Shown here one piece after another: positions 45,601-57,767 of a DNA stretch of 64,000 nt. Both the position numbers and the translations under genes were made by a program. Source of the stretch: Arthrobacter sp. ISL-95. Lineage in GTDB: Bacteria > Actinomycetota > Actinomycetes > Actinomycetales > Micrococcaceae. The stretch lies in the NCBI RefSeq assembly GCF_018613695.1, contig NZ_JAGGPR010000013.1, positions 62,001 through 126,000 of the forward strand, read 5' to 3'. Every line of letters begins with the position of its first letter. The first letter of the stretch is position 1. The notes below the pieces were generated by a model that was not told the DNA's origin, ran no database searches, and saw only the letters and a list, made by a program, of their open reading frames with translations.

Positions 45601-46608
45601 GTCCCAACCGTCCAGCGGCAGGCCGATCCGGACGGGGCCGGGCCCGCCCAAAGGAGCCGCGCAGGCAACGACGGTAGCTTCAGTGGGTCCGTAGGTGTTC
45701 CATACTTCACGGCCATCCACCGCCAAGCGTTCAGCGAGTTCGGGCGGGCAAGCTTCGCCGCCGAAGATGAGGAGGCGGACATTTTCCAGCGCCTCCACCG
45801 GCCACAGGGCGGCAAGGGTTGGCACGGTGGAAACAATGGTGATTCCGTGGTTGATGAGCCAAGGACCCAGGTCCATGCCGGTTCGAACAAGGGCTCGCGG
45901 TGCGGGCACCAGGCAGGCTCCGTGACGCCACGCCAGCCACATCTCTTCGCAAGACGCATCGAAGGCCACCGACAGGCCGGCCAGCACCCGGTCCTGGGGT
46001 CCGATGGGATCAGCTTGGAGGAAGATGCGGGCTTCTGCATCAACGAATGCCGCCGAGGAACGGTGCTTGACTGCAACGCCCTTGGGAGTCCCCGTGGATC
46101 CCGAGGTGAAGATGATCCAGGAATCGTCGTCCAGGGCGGGGGTGGAGGGCATGGAGACGGATTCCCTTGCATCGCCGGAAAGCTGGATGTCCAGGCCCGC
46201 AGCGATGACTGCCCCAACCCGGGCTTCTCCGAATACCAGGCGCGCACGCTCATCGGGGTCATCCGCATCCACGGGAACATAGGCAGCGCCCGCCATGAGG
46301 ATTCCCAGTATGGCGATGTAGAGCTCATTGGTGCCAGACGGGATCCTGACGCCGATTTTGTCTCCCCGGCCAAGCCCTGCCGCATGGAGCTGGGCGACAA
46401 ATCTGCGGACGGCCTTGAGGAGCTCGGTGTAGCTCAAGGATTTTTGCCCATCATCCAGCGCCGAGGCTTCGGGGAATGAGAATGCGGTCTCTTCCAGGAT
46501 GTCCACGAGAGTGCGTTCGGCGGGGGCCGCGGGGCTTCCCGATAGCTGGGGACGGTACGTCATCAGGGCAGGCGTCGTGCCGGCCCCAGCGGGATGTTCT
46601 GTGCTCAC
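42652..46608 (-). CDS. Pls/PosA-family membrane non-ribosomal peptide synthetase (epsilon-poly-lysine synthetase type)
   Basis: From GTG 46608 the product is 1318 residues, essentially the length of Streptomyces albulus Pls. An adenylation domain (~25-500; SGSTGTPKGVAV, NTYGPTEATV, GRADEQVKLGGRRIELGEVD) is followed by a thiolation domain with GGGSL (Ser553). Then come six membrane helices (~620-650, 652-685, 850-880, 893-920, 1098-1120, 1124-1150) alternating with three hexapeptide-repeat acyltransferase-like domains (~730-825, 965-1060, 1205-1305). No thioesterase is seen. In Pls this layout makes isopeptide-linked poly-lysine released as chains. Residues aligned to the specificity pocket (D217, A218, E221, T261, F282, G284, T305, V313, V314, K495) resemble a lysine code. 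A start at 46698 is an alternative. Confidence 0.9.
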   Translation of the reverse strand: MSTEHPAGAGTTPALMTYRPQLSGSPAAPAERTLVDILEETAFSFPEASALDDGQKSLSYTELLKAVRRFVAQLHAAGLGRGDKIGVRIPSGTNELYIAILGILMAGAAYVPVDADDPDERARLVFGEARVGAVIAAGLDIQLSGDARESVSMPSTPALDDDSWIIFTSGSTGTPKGVAVKHRSSAAFVDAEARIFLQADPIGPQDRVLAGLSVAFDASCEEMWLAWRHGACLVPAPRALVRTGMDLGPWLINHGITIVSTVPTLAALWPVEALENVRLLIFGGEACPPELAERLAVDGREVWNTYGPTEATVVACAAPLGGPGPVRIGLPLDGWDLAVVDPQGVPVAEGEIGELIIGGLGLARYLDPAKDAEKYAPMTTLGWERAYRSGDLVRFEAAGLIFMGRADEQVKLGGRRIELGEVDAALQSLPGIAGAAAAVQTTAAGNQILVGYLAPGDGYELSMDEARRLLGESLPAALIPLLTVVGSLPTKTSGKVDRHALPWPLAGAGATEAGNAQLNLPDDARWVVEQWEAVLGSPVSSLDADFFAYGGGSLAAAKLVSALRVRYPTITVADIYATPRVGALIDVARQSLPDGGLPGPAVERTVRPTALKSQIFQVLMGVPLHILVGMRWLTYLMVANRLLADFAGFAAAPVVSWWWIAASWLIFVSPLGRMAISVVAAKVLLGRIQPGSYPRSGKTHLRLWLAEQIQDLSGAIGLASAPFVPYYARALGAKIGKDVHLHSLPPVTGLLSLGSGANIEPEVDLSGWWVDGDSVHIGHIHVGAGAVVGARSTLMPGASIGAGAHVDAGSAVLGKVKAGHLVAGSPAERRGKAKHEWPSSISRRPVVDRLWFSAFASASALLALIPYTSAFAGALVLLAFIQGHESLQTALPQIALALPLAALVWFFGNLVLILMVARLLGLGLKEGYYRVRSRIGWQVWATERLLDMARDLLFPVYASLFTPLWLRLLGAKVGKNVEASTVLLVPKMTTIGDGAFLADDTMVASYELGGGWMKIAPAKIGKRSFLGNSGMTAAGRNVPKNSLVAVLSATPIKAKSGTSWLGSPPVRLRRTAVDADQTRTFRPALKLKIARALWELCRLIPVILTVAIAAGVMLVLDGIARGWGYWIAAILGGVVMLAAGAVAAFSSIVAKWVLVGAIRSGEHPLWSSFIWRNEVVDTFIEMVSAPWFARSAAGTPALVWWLRGLGAKIGRGTWCESYWLPEADLVTLGENSTVNRGCVVQTHLFHDRVMSLDTVTLGNGATMGPHGVILPAASISDGGTVGPASLVMRGETVPAGTYWMGNPVSPWVGPSAQRPHLK

Positions 46609-46718
46609 GTTCGTCAGCTTTCCGCAGAAAGATGAACAAAAGGTGTCGGGCGTTTCCTGCACGTCACGCTTTGTTGACCCGCAGTTCGCTTTATGCACAT
46701 GTGATGTTCAAAAGGCGA

Positions 46719-47684
46719 TCAGGGAACCAGCAGGACTTTTCCGGTGGTCCGGCGGCCTTCAAGGTCCCGGTGTGCTTGGGCGGCCTCGGCGAGCGGGTAC
46801 GTGGCACCGACCCGGACAGAGAGGCTGCCGTTGGCGGCGGCGTCGAAAATTTCCGCTGAACGCCACCGGCGTTCCTGTGCATTCTGGACGAAGTGCGCCA
46901 TGGTGGGCCTGGTCAGCGTCAGTGAACCTGCGGCGTTCAGACGCTGAGGATCAAAGGGCGGCACAGGCCCGGACGCAGCGCCGAAGAGCACCATGGCGCC
47001 GCGGATGCGCAGGCTCTTCAGGGAATCGTCAAACGTGTCCTTGCCGACGCCGTCGTACACCACGTTGACTCCTTCCCCGTCGGTCAGTTCGCGAACCCTG
47101 TCGGCGAAGCCTTCGTAACGGAGTACTTCATCGGCGCCGGCCAAGGTGGACAGATCGGCTTTTTCGTCCGAGGACACAGTGGTGATGACGCGGGCACCGC
47201 GGGCCTTCAGCAGCTGGGTCAGCAGGAGGCCGACGCCGCCGGCTCCCGCATGCAGAAGGACGGTGTGGCCCGGCTCTACACGGAAGGATGAGTTCATCAG
47301 ATAGTGAGCGGTGATGCCCTGCAGCGGCAGGGCCGCGGCGGTGTGGTCGTCGACGCCGTCGGGAACCGGAAGTGCCTTGCTCGCGTCAACGAGGGCGTAC
47401 TCAGCGTAGGTCCTGCTTCCCTCGGCCGTGGCAATGCGGTCGCCGATGGAGAATTCCTCGACTCCATCGCCGACCCCCTCCACGGTGCCTGCAGCTTCGG
47501 CGCCCGGGGTGAAGGGGTAGTCCACTTTGTAGGTGCCGCTGCGTTGGTATGTCTCAATGAAGTTGACCCCGGCAGCTGCGACCTTGATCAACAGCTGGCC
47601 GGGGCCAGGCTTCGGTATTTCCACAGATGCGTACTCGAGGACCCCAGGTCCTCCGGGCTGCTGTGCAACGATGGCGTGCGTCAT
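46719..47684 (-). CDS. Quinone oxidoreductase, zinc-independent MDR family
   Basis: A 321-residue NADPH:quinone reductase. It shows the QOR signature GVNFIETYQRSGTYKVDYPFTPGAEAAG near residue 40, and the nucleotide-binding HAGAGGVGLLLTQLLKARGA near 145. It lacks the alcohol dehydrogenase zinc ligands. Such enzymes reduce quinones or enones. GAGGAG at 7-base spacing fixes the ATG. It lies 110 bases upstream of the synthetase on the same strand; co-regulation is possible but unproven. Confidence 0.93.
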   Translation of the reverse strand: MTHAIVAQQPGGPGVLEYASVEIPKPGPGQLLIKVAAAGVNFIETYQRSGTYKVDYPFTPGAEAAGTVEGVGDGVEEFSIGDRIATAEGSRTYAEYALVDASKALPVPDGVDDHTAAALPLQGITAHYLMNSSFRVEPGHTVLLHAGAGGVGLLLTQLLKARGARVITTVSSDEKADLSTLAGADEVLRYEGFADRVRELTDGEGVNVVYDGVGKDTFDDSLKSLRIRGAMVLFGAASGPVPPFDPQRLNAAGSLTLTRPTMAHFVQNAQERRWRSAEIFDAAANGSLSVRVGATYPLAEAAQAHRDLEGRRTTGKVLLVP

Positions 47685-47769
47685 TGTGGCTCCTCACTCC
47701 GGGGCGGTCCTTCCGGTGCCCGGTTTCAGAATCCATCCTAGGGAAGTTGGGGCTTCCCCCGTGGAACGC

Positions 47770-48858
47770 CTAGAAGCGTCCGTGAGTCGAAGCTACCGGG
47801 CAGTCGAAGCCGCGGCCTGCTGCCAGGCCCACATCATTGAGGTATCTGACCACGATCCCGTAGGACTGCATCAGTGTGGTTTCCGTGTAGGAGATGGAGT
47901 GTTTGGCGCAGAACTCGCGCACGATTTTTGTGGCCTTGTACAAGTGTGGGCGAGCCATGTCCGGGAACAAGTGGTGCTCTACCTGACGGTTGAGGCCGCC
48001 CAGGAGGAAGTCCATGAAGAGGCCACCGGAGATGTTGCGCGAGGTCAGGATCTGGCGGTTGAGGAAATCCACGCGGCTGTCCTTGGGGAGGACGGGCATG
48101 CCCTTGTGGTTCGGTGCGAACGAGGCACCCATGTAAAAGCCGTAAACCATGATCTGAACGCCCAGGAAGGCGAACGCCATACCGATGGGCAGGAACGTGA
48201 AAGCAAGAACCGGGAGGGCGGCAAGCCTGGCCACGAGGATAGGCGTCTCTACCCAGCGGTGACGTACTTTCTGCTTGCCGAAAACAAAGCGAAGGGAGTC
48301 GAACTGGAGGCTCAAGCCCAGGAGCGTCAGGAGCGGGAAGAAGAACCAGCCCTGCTTCTTGGTGAGGAAAGCCAGGCGGCCTCTACGTTCGGCTGCAGCG
48401 TCTTCGTAGAACACCAAGGCGTTGTTCCGGATGTCCGGGTCCTTGGAGATGACGTTGGGGTGGTTGTGGTGGGCGCCGTGCTTCTGTTCCCACCAGGAGT
48501 AGCTGATGCCGGCTACTCCGGTGGCAAGGAGGCGGGCGGACCAATCGTTGGCGCGCCGCGAAGCGAAGATCTGCTTGTGACCTGCCTCGTGGGCGAGGAA
48601 GCTCAGCTGCGTGCACAGGATGCCTACGGCAGCGGCGATCAGGAGCTGGTACCAGGAATCGCCAATGAGGGCGAAGCCGAGCCAGGTGCCGGCCATGAGC
48701 ATTACCAAGGCCACGAAGACCCAGATGTAGAAGCCGCTACGGCGTTCGAGGAGTCCAGCCGACTTAACGGTTTTGAGGAGCTCTGAGTAGCTCTGGACGA
48801 CGGGATTTGGTTGAATTGCGCGAGCTTTGGGGCGCTCAGCGGTGGACGTGGGTGACAT
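47770..48858 (-). CDS. Membrane fatty acid (acyl-lipid/acyl-CoA) desaturase
   Basis: A 362-residue di-iron desaturase inserting a cis double bond into acyl chains. The three histidine boxes are complete: HEAGH (~105), HGAHH (~140) and QVEHH (~305), with membrane helices around 45-95 and 190-240. It is of the front-end/DesA3-like group. The start at 48858 fits the conserved N terminus; a GTG at 48924 has GGAGG too close to it. Desaturation probably adjusts membrane fluidity; regulation is not evident. Confidence 0.92.
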   Translation of the reverse strand: MSPTSTAERPKARAIQPNPVVQSYSELLKTVKSAGLLERRSGFYIWVFVALVMLMAGTWLGFALIGDSWYQLLIAAAVGILCTQLSFLAHEAGHKQIFASRRANDWSARLLATGVAGISYSWWEQKHGAHHNHPNVISKDPDIRNNALVFYEDAAAERRGRLAFLTKKQGWFFFPLLTLLGLSLQFDSLRFVFGKQKVRHRWVETPILVARLAALPVLAFTFLPIGMAFAFLGVQIMVYGFYMGASFAPNHKGMPVLPKDSRVDFLNRQILTSRNISGGLFMDFLLGGLNRQVEHHLFPDMARPHLYKATKIVREFCAKHSISYTETTLMQSYGIVVRYLNDVGLAAGRGFDCPVASTHGRF

Positions 48859-48978
48859 AAATGTGCCCCGTATCGCTAACGGGCAACGCTGCAGCCGACG
48901 TTCGGACTGCACGGTCTGGATCACCCTCCACTAAGCATACGTCGAATCTCCAAAATAATGAGACTGCTCACAACTGGG

Positions 48979-49026
48979 TGCATAAATATCGGACAGCATG
49001 AATATTCTTGCTGTACAGTGGAGTCA
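48979..49026 (+). promoter_or_regulatory. argC promoter with two ARG-box-like sites
   Basis: TGCATAAATATC (48979-48990) and GCATGAATATTCTTGC (48996-49011) resemble ArgR half-sites (TGAATATTC core). They lie just upstream of TACAGT (49014-49019), a -10 six bases before the ATG at 49026, so ArgR-arginine would occlude the promoter. The mRNA is predicted leaderless. Confidence 0.65.
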
Positions 49027-50057
49027 TGACTATTTCTGTTGCGGTCTCCGGTGCCAGCGGCTACGCCGGGGGAGAAGTCCTGCGCCTGCTGGCAGGCCAT
49101 CCGAACGTCACCATCGGTGCCATCACCGCTCACAACAACGCCGGTTCCAGACTAGGGGAGTTGCAGCCGCATCTCCACGGTTTGGCCAGCCGGATTCTGG
49201 AAGAGACCACGGTGGAGAACCTGTCCGGCCATGACGTGGTGTTCCTGGCGTTGCCGCACGGCGCTTCAGCTGAGATCGCTGCGCAGTTGCCTGAAGGGAC
49301 GGTAGTGATCGACGCCGGTGCTGACCACCGCCTGCAGGACGGCGCGGCGTGGGAAAAGTTTTACGGCTCGGCCCATGCGGGCACGTGGCCCTATGGTCTG
49401 CCCGAGCTGCCGGGCCAACGCGAGGCGCTCAAAGGCGCCACCCGCATCGCCGTTCCCGGGTGTTACCCGACGTCGGCCCTGCTCGCCCTGACGCCCGGTT
49501 TCGCCAACAATTTCCTCCTGGCGGACGACGTCGTGATTGTGTCCGCTTCGGGTACTTCCGGTGCGGGCAAGGCCGCCAAGGTCAACCTCATTGGTGCCGA
49601 AGTCATGGGTTCCATGAGCCCCTACGGCGTGGGCGGCGGCCACCGGCATACACCTGAAATCGAACAGGGACTGTCCAATGCAGCTGGTGAGGCAGTGACG
49701 GTCTCCTTCACACCTACTCTGGTCCCCATGAGCCGCGGCATTCTCACGACTGCCACAGCCAAGGTTGGTCACGGCGTCACAGAAGCCGAACTTCGCCAAG
49801 CGTGGGCGGATGCCTACGACGACGAGCCATTCGTGCACCTCCTTCCGGAAGGCCAGTGGCCCACCACCAAGTCGGTGCAGGGCTCCAACCACGCTGTAAT
49901 GCAGTTGGCCTTCGATTCCCACACGGGCCGCGTGATCGTTACGTGCGCCATTGACAACCTCACCAAGGGAACCGCCGGCGGAGCCGTGCAGTCCATGAAT
50001 ATTGCCCTCGGCCTGGACGAATCCGCCGGCCTGAACCTGCAGGGAGTTGCACCGTGA
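49026..50057 (+). CDS. argC: N-acetyl-gamma-glutamyl-phosphate reductase
   Basis: A 343-residue NADPH-dependent enzyme, third step of arginine synthesis. [20 protein letters not shown] is the Rossmann start; the catalytic Cys is in [13 protein letters not shown], and [12 protein letters not shown] follows. The ATG at 49026 sits 6 bases after the -10. First gene of argCJBDFRGH; overlaps argJ by four bases. Confidence 0.97.
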   Translation: MTISVAVSGASGYAGGEVLRLLAGHPNVTIGAITAHNNAGSRLGELQPHLHGLASRILEETTVENLSGHDVVFLALPHGASAEIAAQLPEGTVVIDAGADHRLQDGAAWEKFYGSAHAGTWPYGLPELPGQREALKGATRIAVPGCYPTSALLALTPGFANNFLLADDVVIVSASGTSGAGKAAKVNLIGAEVMGSMSPYGVGGGHRHTPEIEQGLSNAAGEAVTVSFTPTLVPMSRGILTTATAKVGHGVTEAELRQAWADAYDDEPFVHLLPEGQWPTTKSVQGSNHAVMQLAFDSHTGRVIVTCAIDNLTKGTAGGAVQSMNIALGLDESAGLNLQGVAP

Positions 50058-51220
50058 CCATTACCGCCCCCAAGGGATTCCGCGCCGCAGGTATCAAAGC
50101 CGGCATCAAGGCCTCGGGCAACCCGGACCTGGCCCTGGTAGTCAATGACGGGCCGCAAAAGTCCGCAGCCGCCGTCTTTACCTCCAACCGCGTGGCTGCC
50201 GCACCTGTTCACTGGTCACGCCAAGTGGTAAGCGATGGCCGTGTGGATGCCGTGGTCCTGAACTCCGGCGGAGCCAACGCCTGCACCGGTCCGCAAGGCT
50301 TCCAGAACACCCACGCCACCGCAGAGAAAGTGGCCGGCGTTCTGGGAGTCTCAGCTTCCGACGTCGTAGTGTGCTCAACCGGCCTGATCGGCGAGCAGCT
50401 GCCCATGGACAAGATTCTGCCCGGCGTTGACGCGGCTTTCCGTGAATTGTCCGAAGATGGCGGCTCCGCTGCCGCCACAGCGATCATGACTACGGACAGT
50501 GTTTCCAAGGAAGCCGTTTTCACTGGCACCGATGCCCAGGGCAAGCAGTTCACCGTGGGAGGCATTGCCAAGGGTGCCGGGATGTTGGCGCCTGGTCTGG
50601 CAACAATGCTGGTTGTCCTCACCACCGACGCCGAAGTTCCTGCGAATGAACTCGACGTCGTCCTCCGCGACGCCACGCGCGTCACCTTTGACCGGGCGGA
50701 CTCGGACGGCTGCATGTCCACTAACGACACCGTGGTGTTGCTGGCATCCGGGGCCTCGGAGGCTCTGCCTTCTGCCGAGCAGTTGAGCGAAGCGGTCACC
50801 AAAGTCTGTGCCGAACTTGCGCGCAAGCTGATCGGTGATGCCGAAGGCGCCAGCCATGACATCGCTATCCGGACTTTCAACGCCGCCAGCGAACGCGACG
50901 CTGAAATCGTCAGCCGCAGTGTTGCCCGCTCCAACCTCTTCAAAGCTGCCATCTTCGGCAAGGACCCTAACTGGGGCCGCGTGCTCTCAGCCGTGGGAAC
51001 GACTGATGCCGTCTTTGAGGCGGACCAGCTCAACGTCGCCATGAACGGCGTCCAGATTTGCCGCAACGGCGCAATCGGTGATGACCGCAACCTGGTGGAC
51101 CTGGAGCCGCGCGAAGTATTGGTCGAAATTGACCTTCAGGCCGGTGACGCCGAGGCCACCATTTGGACCAACGACCTCACGCACGATTACGTGCACGAGA
51201 ACAGCGCATACTCGAGCTGA
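50054..51220 (+). CDS. argJ: Bifunctional glutamate N-acetyltransferase/amino-acid acetyltransferase
   Basis: A 388-residue ornithine acetyltransferase recycling the acetyl group from N-acetylornithine to glutamate. The self-processing site is the Ala-Thr bond in [13 protein letters not shown], which makes alpha and beta chains with the Thr as nucleophile; [15 protein letters not shown] is conserved. If bifunctional, it also uses acetyl-CoA. GTG start inside the argC stop. Confidence 0.96.
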   Translation: MTITAPKGFRAAGIKAGIKASGNPDLALVVNDGPQKSAAAVFTSNRVAAAPVHWSRQVVSDGRVDAVVLNSGGANACTGPQGFQNTHATAEKVAGVLGVSASDVVVCSTGLIGEQLPMDKILPGVDAAFRELSEDGGSAAATAIMTTDSVSKEAVFTGTDAQGKQFTVGGIAKGAGMLAPGLATMLVVLTTDAEVPANELDVVLRDATRVTFDRADSDGCMSTNDTVVLLASGASEALPSAEQLSEAVTKVCAELARKLIGDAEGASHDIAIRTFNAASERDAEIVSRSVARSNLFKAAIFGKDPNWGRVLSAVGTTDAVFEADQLNVAMNGVQICRNGAIGDDRNLVDLEPREVLVEIDLQAGDAEATIWTNDLTHDYVHENSAYSS

Positions 51221-51224
51221 GCGG

Positions 51225-52190
51225 ATGACAATGACTGCGCACACCCGCGAAACCACGTCAACGAGCCACGTCTCGGCCAAAACAGCCCAGGATAAGGCCG
51301 GCACCCTGATTGAAGCCCTGCCGTGGATCCAGCGTTTTGCCGGCACCACCATGGTGATCAAGTACGGCGGCAACGCCATGGTCAACGACGACTTGCGCCG
51401 GGCCTTCGCGGAGGACATCGTGTTCCTCCACCACGTGGGCATCCACCCCGTAGTGGTCCACGGTGGCGGCCCCCAGATCAACTCCATGCTCGGCCGCCTC
51501 GGCATCGAGTCGGAGTTCAAGGGCGGCCTGCGCGTCACCACCCCTGAAGCCATGGACGTGGTCCGCATGGTCCTCACCGGCCAGGTGGGGCGTGAGCTTG
51601 TGGGCCTCATCAACTCCCACGGACCCTATGCCGTGGGCATGTCAGGCGAGGATGGCGGCCTGCTGCGCGCTGTCCGCACGGGCACCGTTGTTGATGGCGA
51701 AGAGGTGGATCTGGGCTTGGTGGGCGAAGTGGTAGGCGTGAATCCCGCCGGTATCACGGACATTCTCGACGCCGGCCGCATCCCGGTGATCTCAACGGTC
51801 GCTCCTGAAATTCTCGACGACGGCAACGGTTCCGGTCCCACCACGGGCCAAGTCCTCAACGTCAACGCCGATACCGCAGCTGCCGCCGTCGCGTCAGCCC
51901 TGGGGGCCACCAAGCTCGTCATCCTCACCGACGTCGAGGGACTGTACGCCAACTGGCCGGACAAATCCTCGCTGATCTCTTCCCTGACGGCATCTGAACT
52001 CCGCGCAATGCTGCCCAAACTTGAATCAGGGATGATCCCCAAGATGGCCGCATGCCTGAAAGCCATCGACGAAGGAGTGGAGCGCGCACACATCGTGGAC
52101 GGCCGTCTGCCACACTCCATGCTGTTGGAAACCTTCACCACTGCCGGCATTGGCACCCAGGTAGTTCCCGACGAGGAAGTGAACGCATGA
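51225..52190 (+). CDS. argB: Acetylglutamate kinase
   Basis: A 321-residue kinase phosphorylating N-acetylglutamate. [10 protein letters not shown] binds phosphate; [13 protein letters not shown] and [14 protein letters not shown] are substrate and nucleotide regions. In many bacteria it is arginine-inhibited; the N-terminal helix needed for that hexameric form (residues ~20-40) seems present. ATG at 51225, with a second ATG at 51231, four bases after the argJ stop. Confidence 0.96.
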   Translation: MTMTAHTRETTSTSHVSAKTAQDKAGTLIEALPWIQRFAGTTMVIKYGGNAMVNDDLRRAFAEDIVFLHHVGIHPVVVHGGGPQINSMLGRLGIESEFKGGLRVTTPEAMDVVRMVLTGQVGRELVGLINSHGPYAVGMSGEDGGLLRAVRTGTVVDGEEVDLGLVGEVVGVNPAGITDILDAGRIPVISTVAPEILDDGNGSGPTTGQVLNVNADTAAAAVASALGATKLVILTDVEGLYANWPDKSSLISSLTASELRAMLPKLESGMIPKMAACLKAIDEGVERAHIVDGRLPHSMLLETFTTAGIGTQVVPDEEVNA

Positions 52191-53458
52191 GCGAAAGTGT
52201 TGGCCCCATCGCCGGATCGGACGCCAAAGCTTCCGTCATAACCGGGGTTAGTAATGGCGCCGACTGGCTCGCCCGCTACTCGTCCTCGCTGATGGGTGTC
52301 TTCGGCACGCCCCAGCGCGTTTTGGTTCGCGGCGCTGGTTGCCTCGTATGGGACGCCGACGGCAAGGAATACCTGGACCTCCTGGGCGGCATTGCAGTGA
52401 ACGCGCTAGGCCACGCGAACCCCTTTGTCACCTCGGTGATTTCCAGCCAGTTGGCCACGCTCGGGCATGTCTCGAACTTCTTCACCAGCCCTACGCAGAT
52501 CGCACTGGCCGAGAAGCTCCTGGACCTCACCCATGCCCCTGCCGGTTCCAAGGTCTTCTTTGCCAACTCCGGCACGGAGGCCAACGAGGCTGCGTTCAAG
52601 CTGGCCCGTCGGAATTCTGGGGGGAACCGCACCAAGATCATCGCGCTGGAAGGTGCATTCCACGGCCGCACCATGGGCGCCCTCGCGCTCACGGCCAAAG
52701 AGGCTTACCGTGCGCCGTTCGAACCACTGCCCGGTGGTGTGGTCCACATACCGTTCGGTGACATCGAAGCCCTGCGTGCCGCCGTCGACGATTCCACGGC
52801 GGCGGTCTTCCTGGAACCCATCCAGGGCGAAGCGGGCGTCCGGCCGCTCAGCGCCGAATACCTGCGGGCAGCCCGTGAAGCTACCACCGCAGCGGGCGCA
52901 CTTTTGATCCTTGATGAAGTCCAGACCGGCATCGGCCGAACCGGGAAATGGCTCGCCAGCGAAGACGCCGGAATTGTTCCCGATGCCGTCACTCTCGCCA
53001 AGGGCCTTGGCGGTGGTTTCCCGGTGGGTGCGCTCGTCACCTTCGGAAGTACGACGTCGGCCCTGCTCACCGCAGGGCAGCACGGCACTACTTTCGGTGG
53101 AAACCCTGTGGCTACGGCCGCAGCACTGGCAACCCTGCACGCGATCGAAAGCCAGGGTGTGTTGCAGAACGTGCTGACTGTTGGAGCCCACCTGCGCGAA
53201 GGGCTTGCCGGGTTGGAAGCTGTCACCGAAGTCCGCGGCGAGGGATTGCTGATCGGCTTCGATGTGAAGGCCGACATCGCCCCCGCAATGGTGTCCGCGG
53301 CCTTGGATGCCGGCTTCATCATCAACAGCCCGGGCCCGCGGACCATCCGCCTCGCACCTCCGCTGATCCTGACCATCGATCAAGCGGATCGCTTCCTGGA
53401 CGCTCTTCCCACTTTGATCGCCACGGCTACAGCCAACACTGCTAAGGACGCACAGTGA
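52187..53458 (+). CDS. argD: Acetylornithine aminotransferase
   Basis: A 423-residue class III PLP aminotransferase. Seen: [48 protein letters not shown], the PLP lysine in [13 protein letters not shown] and [11 protein letters not shown]. It makes N-acetylornithine from the semialdehyde. The ATG is embedded in the argB stop (ATGA), coupling translation, and the 3' end overlaps argF the same way. Confidence 0.96.
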   Translation: MSESVGPIAGSDAKASVITGVSNGADWLARYSSSLMGVFGTPQRVLVRGAGCLVWDADGKEYLDLLGGIAVNALGHANPFVTSVISSQLATLGHVSNFFTSPTQIALAEKLLDLTHAPAGSKVFFANSGTEANEAAFKLARRNSGGNRTKIIALEGAFHGRTMGALALTAKEAYRAPFEPLPGGVVHIPFGDIEALRAAVDDSTAAVFLEPIQGEAGVRPLSAEYLRAAREATTAAGALLILDEVQTGIGRTGKWLASEDAGIVPDAVTLAKGLGGGFPVGALVTFGSTTSALLTAGQHGTTFGGNPVATAAALATLHAIESQGVLQNVLTVGAHLREGLAGLEAVTEVRGEGLLIGFDVKADIAPAMVSAALDAGFIINSPGPRTIRLAPPLILTIDQADRFLDALPTLIATATANTAKDAQ

Positions 53459-54462
53459 CTTCTTCCACCACCACCCGTCACTTCCTGAAGGACACGGACC
53501 TGAGTCCTGCTGAGCAGGCTGAGGTCCTGGAACTTGCCGTCCGGATGAAGGCCGCGCCGTACAGCGTGCAGCCCTTCGCAGCGGAGGGCAATGGCCGTAA
53601 AACGGTGGCCGTGATCTTTGACAAGACCTCTACCCGCACGCGTGTTTCGTTTGCCACGGGCATTGCGGATATGGGTGGCAATGCACTGATCATTAACCCG
53701 GGTGAAGCGCAGATTGGCCACAAGGAATCCGTGGAAGACACGGCGAAGGTCCTGGAGCGCATGGTCTCCACTATCGTGTGGAGGACCGGTGCCCACTCCG
53801 GTTTGGTGGCCATGGCGGAGAACTCCAAGGTCCCCGTTATCAATGCCTTGTGCGATGACTACCACCCCTGCCAACTGCTGGCCGACCTCCTGGCAGTCAA
53901 GGAGCACAAGGGGCAGCTCGCCGGATTGAGTATGGCGTACTTGGGTGATGCCGCGAATAATATGGCGAACTCCTACCTGCTGGCGGGCGTCACGGCCGGA
54001 ATGCATGTTCGCATCTCGGGCCCAGAGGGCTACCTGCCGGCGCCGGAAATCGTGGCTGCGGCGGAAGAACGCGCTGCTGAGACCGGCGGTTCCGTGCTGA
54101 TCACCAGCGACGCCGCAGAAGCCCTCAAGGGTGCGGACGTCGTGGCAACAGACACTTGGGTTTCCATGGGACAGGAAGCCGAGAAGGAAGCCCGGCTGCA
54201 GCTCTTCCACGATTACTCCGTGGATGAGGCCGCCATTGCGCAAGCCGCTCCGGACGCCGTCGTGCTTCACTGCCTCCCTGCATACCGCGGCTACGAAATT
54301 TCGGCCGGTGTCATCGACGGGCCGCAGTCGATCGTCTGGGACGAAGCGGAAAATCGTCTGCACGCCCAAAAGGCGCTGATGGCCTGGCTGATGCACCGCT
54401 CCGGACTTGCTTTTGTTGAAGGCCTCTCGCCTGTAGAAGGCACCGGGGAGAGCACGTTCTAG
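53455..54462 (+). CDS. argF: Ornithine carbamoyltransferase
   Basis: A 335-residue transferase making citrulline from ornithine and carbamoyl phosphate. The carbamoyl phosphate motif STRTRVSF and the ornithine loop DTWVSMGQE are present, and [11 protein letters not shown] contains the catalytic Cys. Insertions at the C terminus suggest a lineage variant. GTG start within the argD stop. Confidence 0.97.
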   Translation: MTSSTTTRHFLKDTDLSPAEQAEVLELAVRMKAAPYSVQPFAAEGNGRKTVAVIFDKTSTRTRVSFATGIADMGGNALIINPGEAQIGHKESVEDTAKVLERMVSTIVWRTGAHSGLVAMAENSKVPVINALCDDYHPCQLLADLLAVKEHKGQLAGLSMAYLGDAANNMANSYLLAGVTAGMHVRISGPEGYLPAPEIVAAAEERAAETGGSVLITSDAAEALKGADVVATDTWVSMGQEAEKEARLQLFHDYSVDEAAIAQAAPDAVVLHCLPAYRGYEISAGVIDGPQSIVWDEAENRLHAQKALMAWLMHRSGLAFVEGLSPVEGTGESTF

Positions 54463-54998
54463 TGTCCACCACTCCGTCCGTGCCGGGCGCCAGCCCGGCC
54501 ACCAAGACTGCCCGCCAGGCGCGCATCACTGCGATCCTGACGGGTGAGTCTGTGCGTTCCCAAGCAGAGCTTGCAGCTCTGTTGGCGGACGACGGCGTTC
54601 AAGTCACCCAGGCCACCCTGTCCCGCGACCTCGTGGAACTGGGTGCCGTCAGGGTCCGGGGCAAAGAGGGCGCCCTCGTTTACGCTGTCCCCGGGGAGGG
54701 CGGCGACCGCAACGCCAAGAGCGGCGTGACCCAGGAAATCCTGGATGCACGGCTGACGCGGCTTTGCGGGGAACTCCTGGTCACAGCCGAGGCCTCGGGC
54801 AACATCGCGGTGCTCCGCACGCCGCCCGGAGCGGCCAACTTCCTGGCCCTGGCGGTTGATCACTCGGTGATGCCGTCAGTATTGGGTACGATCGCAGGCG
54901 ACGACACTTTGCTGCTGGTCGCACGGGACCCTGATGGCGGGGCCGAACTGGCGGCGCGTTTCCTGCGCATGGCCGAAGAAGCCGGGCCTGGCAGCTAA
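54462..54998 (+). CDS. argR: Arginine repressor
   Basis: A 178-residue regulator. The N-terminal winged helix (~18-80: [22 protein letters not shown]...[18 protein letters not shown]) binds ARG boxes; the C-terminal domain (~105-175, with [24 protein letters not shown]) binds arginine and forms hexamers. It shares a base with the argF stop and sits inside the operon it should control. A Gly/Asn-rich linker is slightly longer than usual. Confidence 0.95.
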   Translation: MSTTPSVPGASPATKTARQARITAILTGESVRSQAELAALLADDGVQVTQATLSRDLVELGAVRVRGKEGALVYAVPGEGGDRNAKSGVTQEILDARLTRLCGELLVTAEASGNIAVLRTPPGAANFLALAVDHSVMPSVLGTIAGDDTLLLVARDPDGGAELAARFLRMAEEAGPGS

Positions 54999-55010
54999 TT
55001 GATCTTTTTC

Positions 55011-55037
55011 AGCATTGATTCACACAGCATTGATTCA
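55011..55037 (+). promoter_or_regulatory. 12-bp direct repeat upstream of argG, possible ArgR site
   Basis: AGCATTGATTCA occurs at 55011-55022 and again at 55026-55037 in the 71-base argR-argG gap. TTGATTCA resembles an ARG half-site. It is the only sizeable gap in the cluster. Confidence 0.5.
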
Positions 55038-55069
55038 AATGAACCAAGCAACAACAAAGGAGCACTCTC

Positions 55070-57690
<2,621 letters not shown>

Positions 57691-57703
57691 CTGGTTTGCG
57701 TCT

Positions 57704-57737
57704 CCCGCGGGATGGCACTTCGGTGTCATCCCGCGGG
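57704..57737 (+). terminator. Hairpin after argH
   Basis: A 15-bp stem (57704-57718 with 57723-57737, one G-T wobble) and TTCG tetraloop. No long T-run; the end of the arginine operon is the natural role. Confidence 0.75.
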
Positions 57738-57754
57738 TATTTAAGCGGTTGAGC

Positions 57755-57767
57755 TAGCATGGCGCTA
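57755..57767 (+). promoter_or_regulatory. Leaderless promoter of the mycothiol-type enzyme gene
   Basis: TAGCAT at 57755-57760, six bases, then ATG at 57767. Confidence 0.55.

Noticed and set aside
52406-53383. 325-codon open frame on the - strand
   Set aside because: Antisense to argD; shadow of its codon structure.
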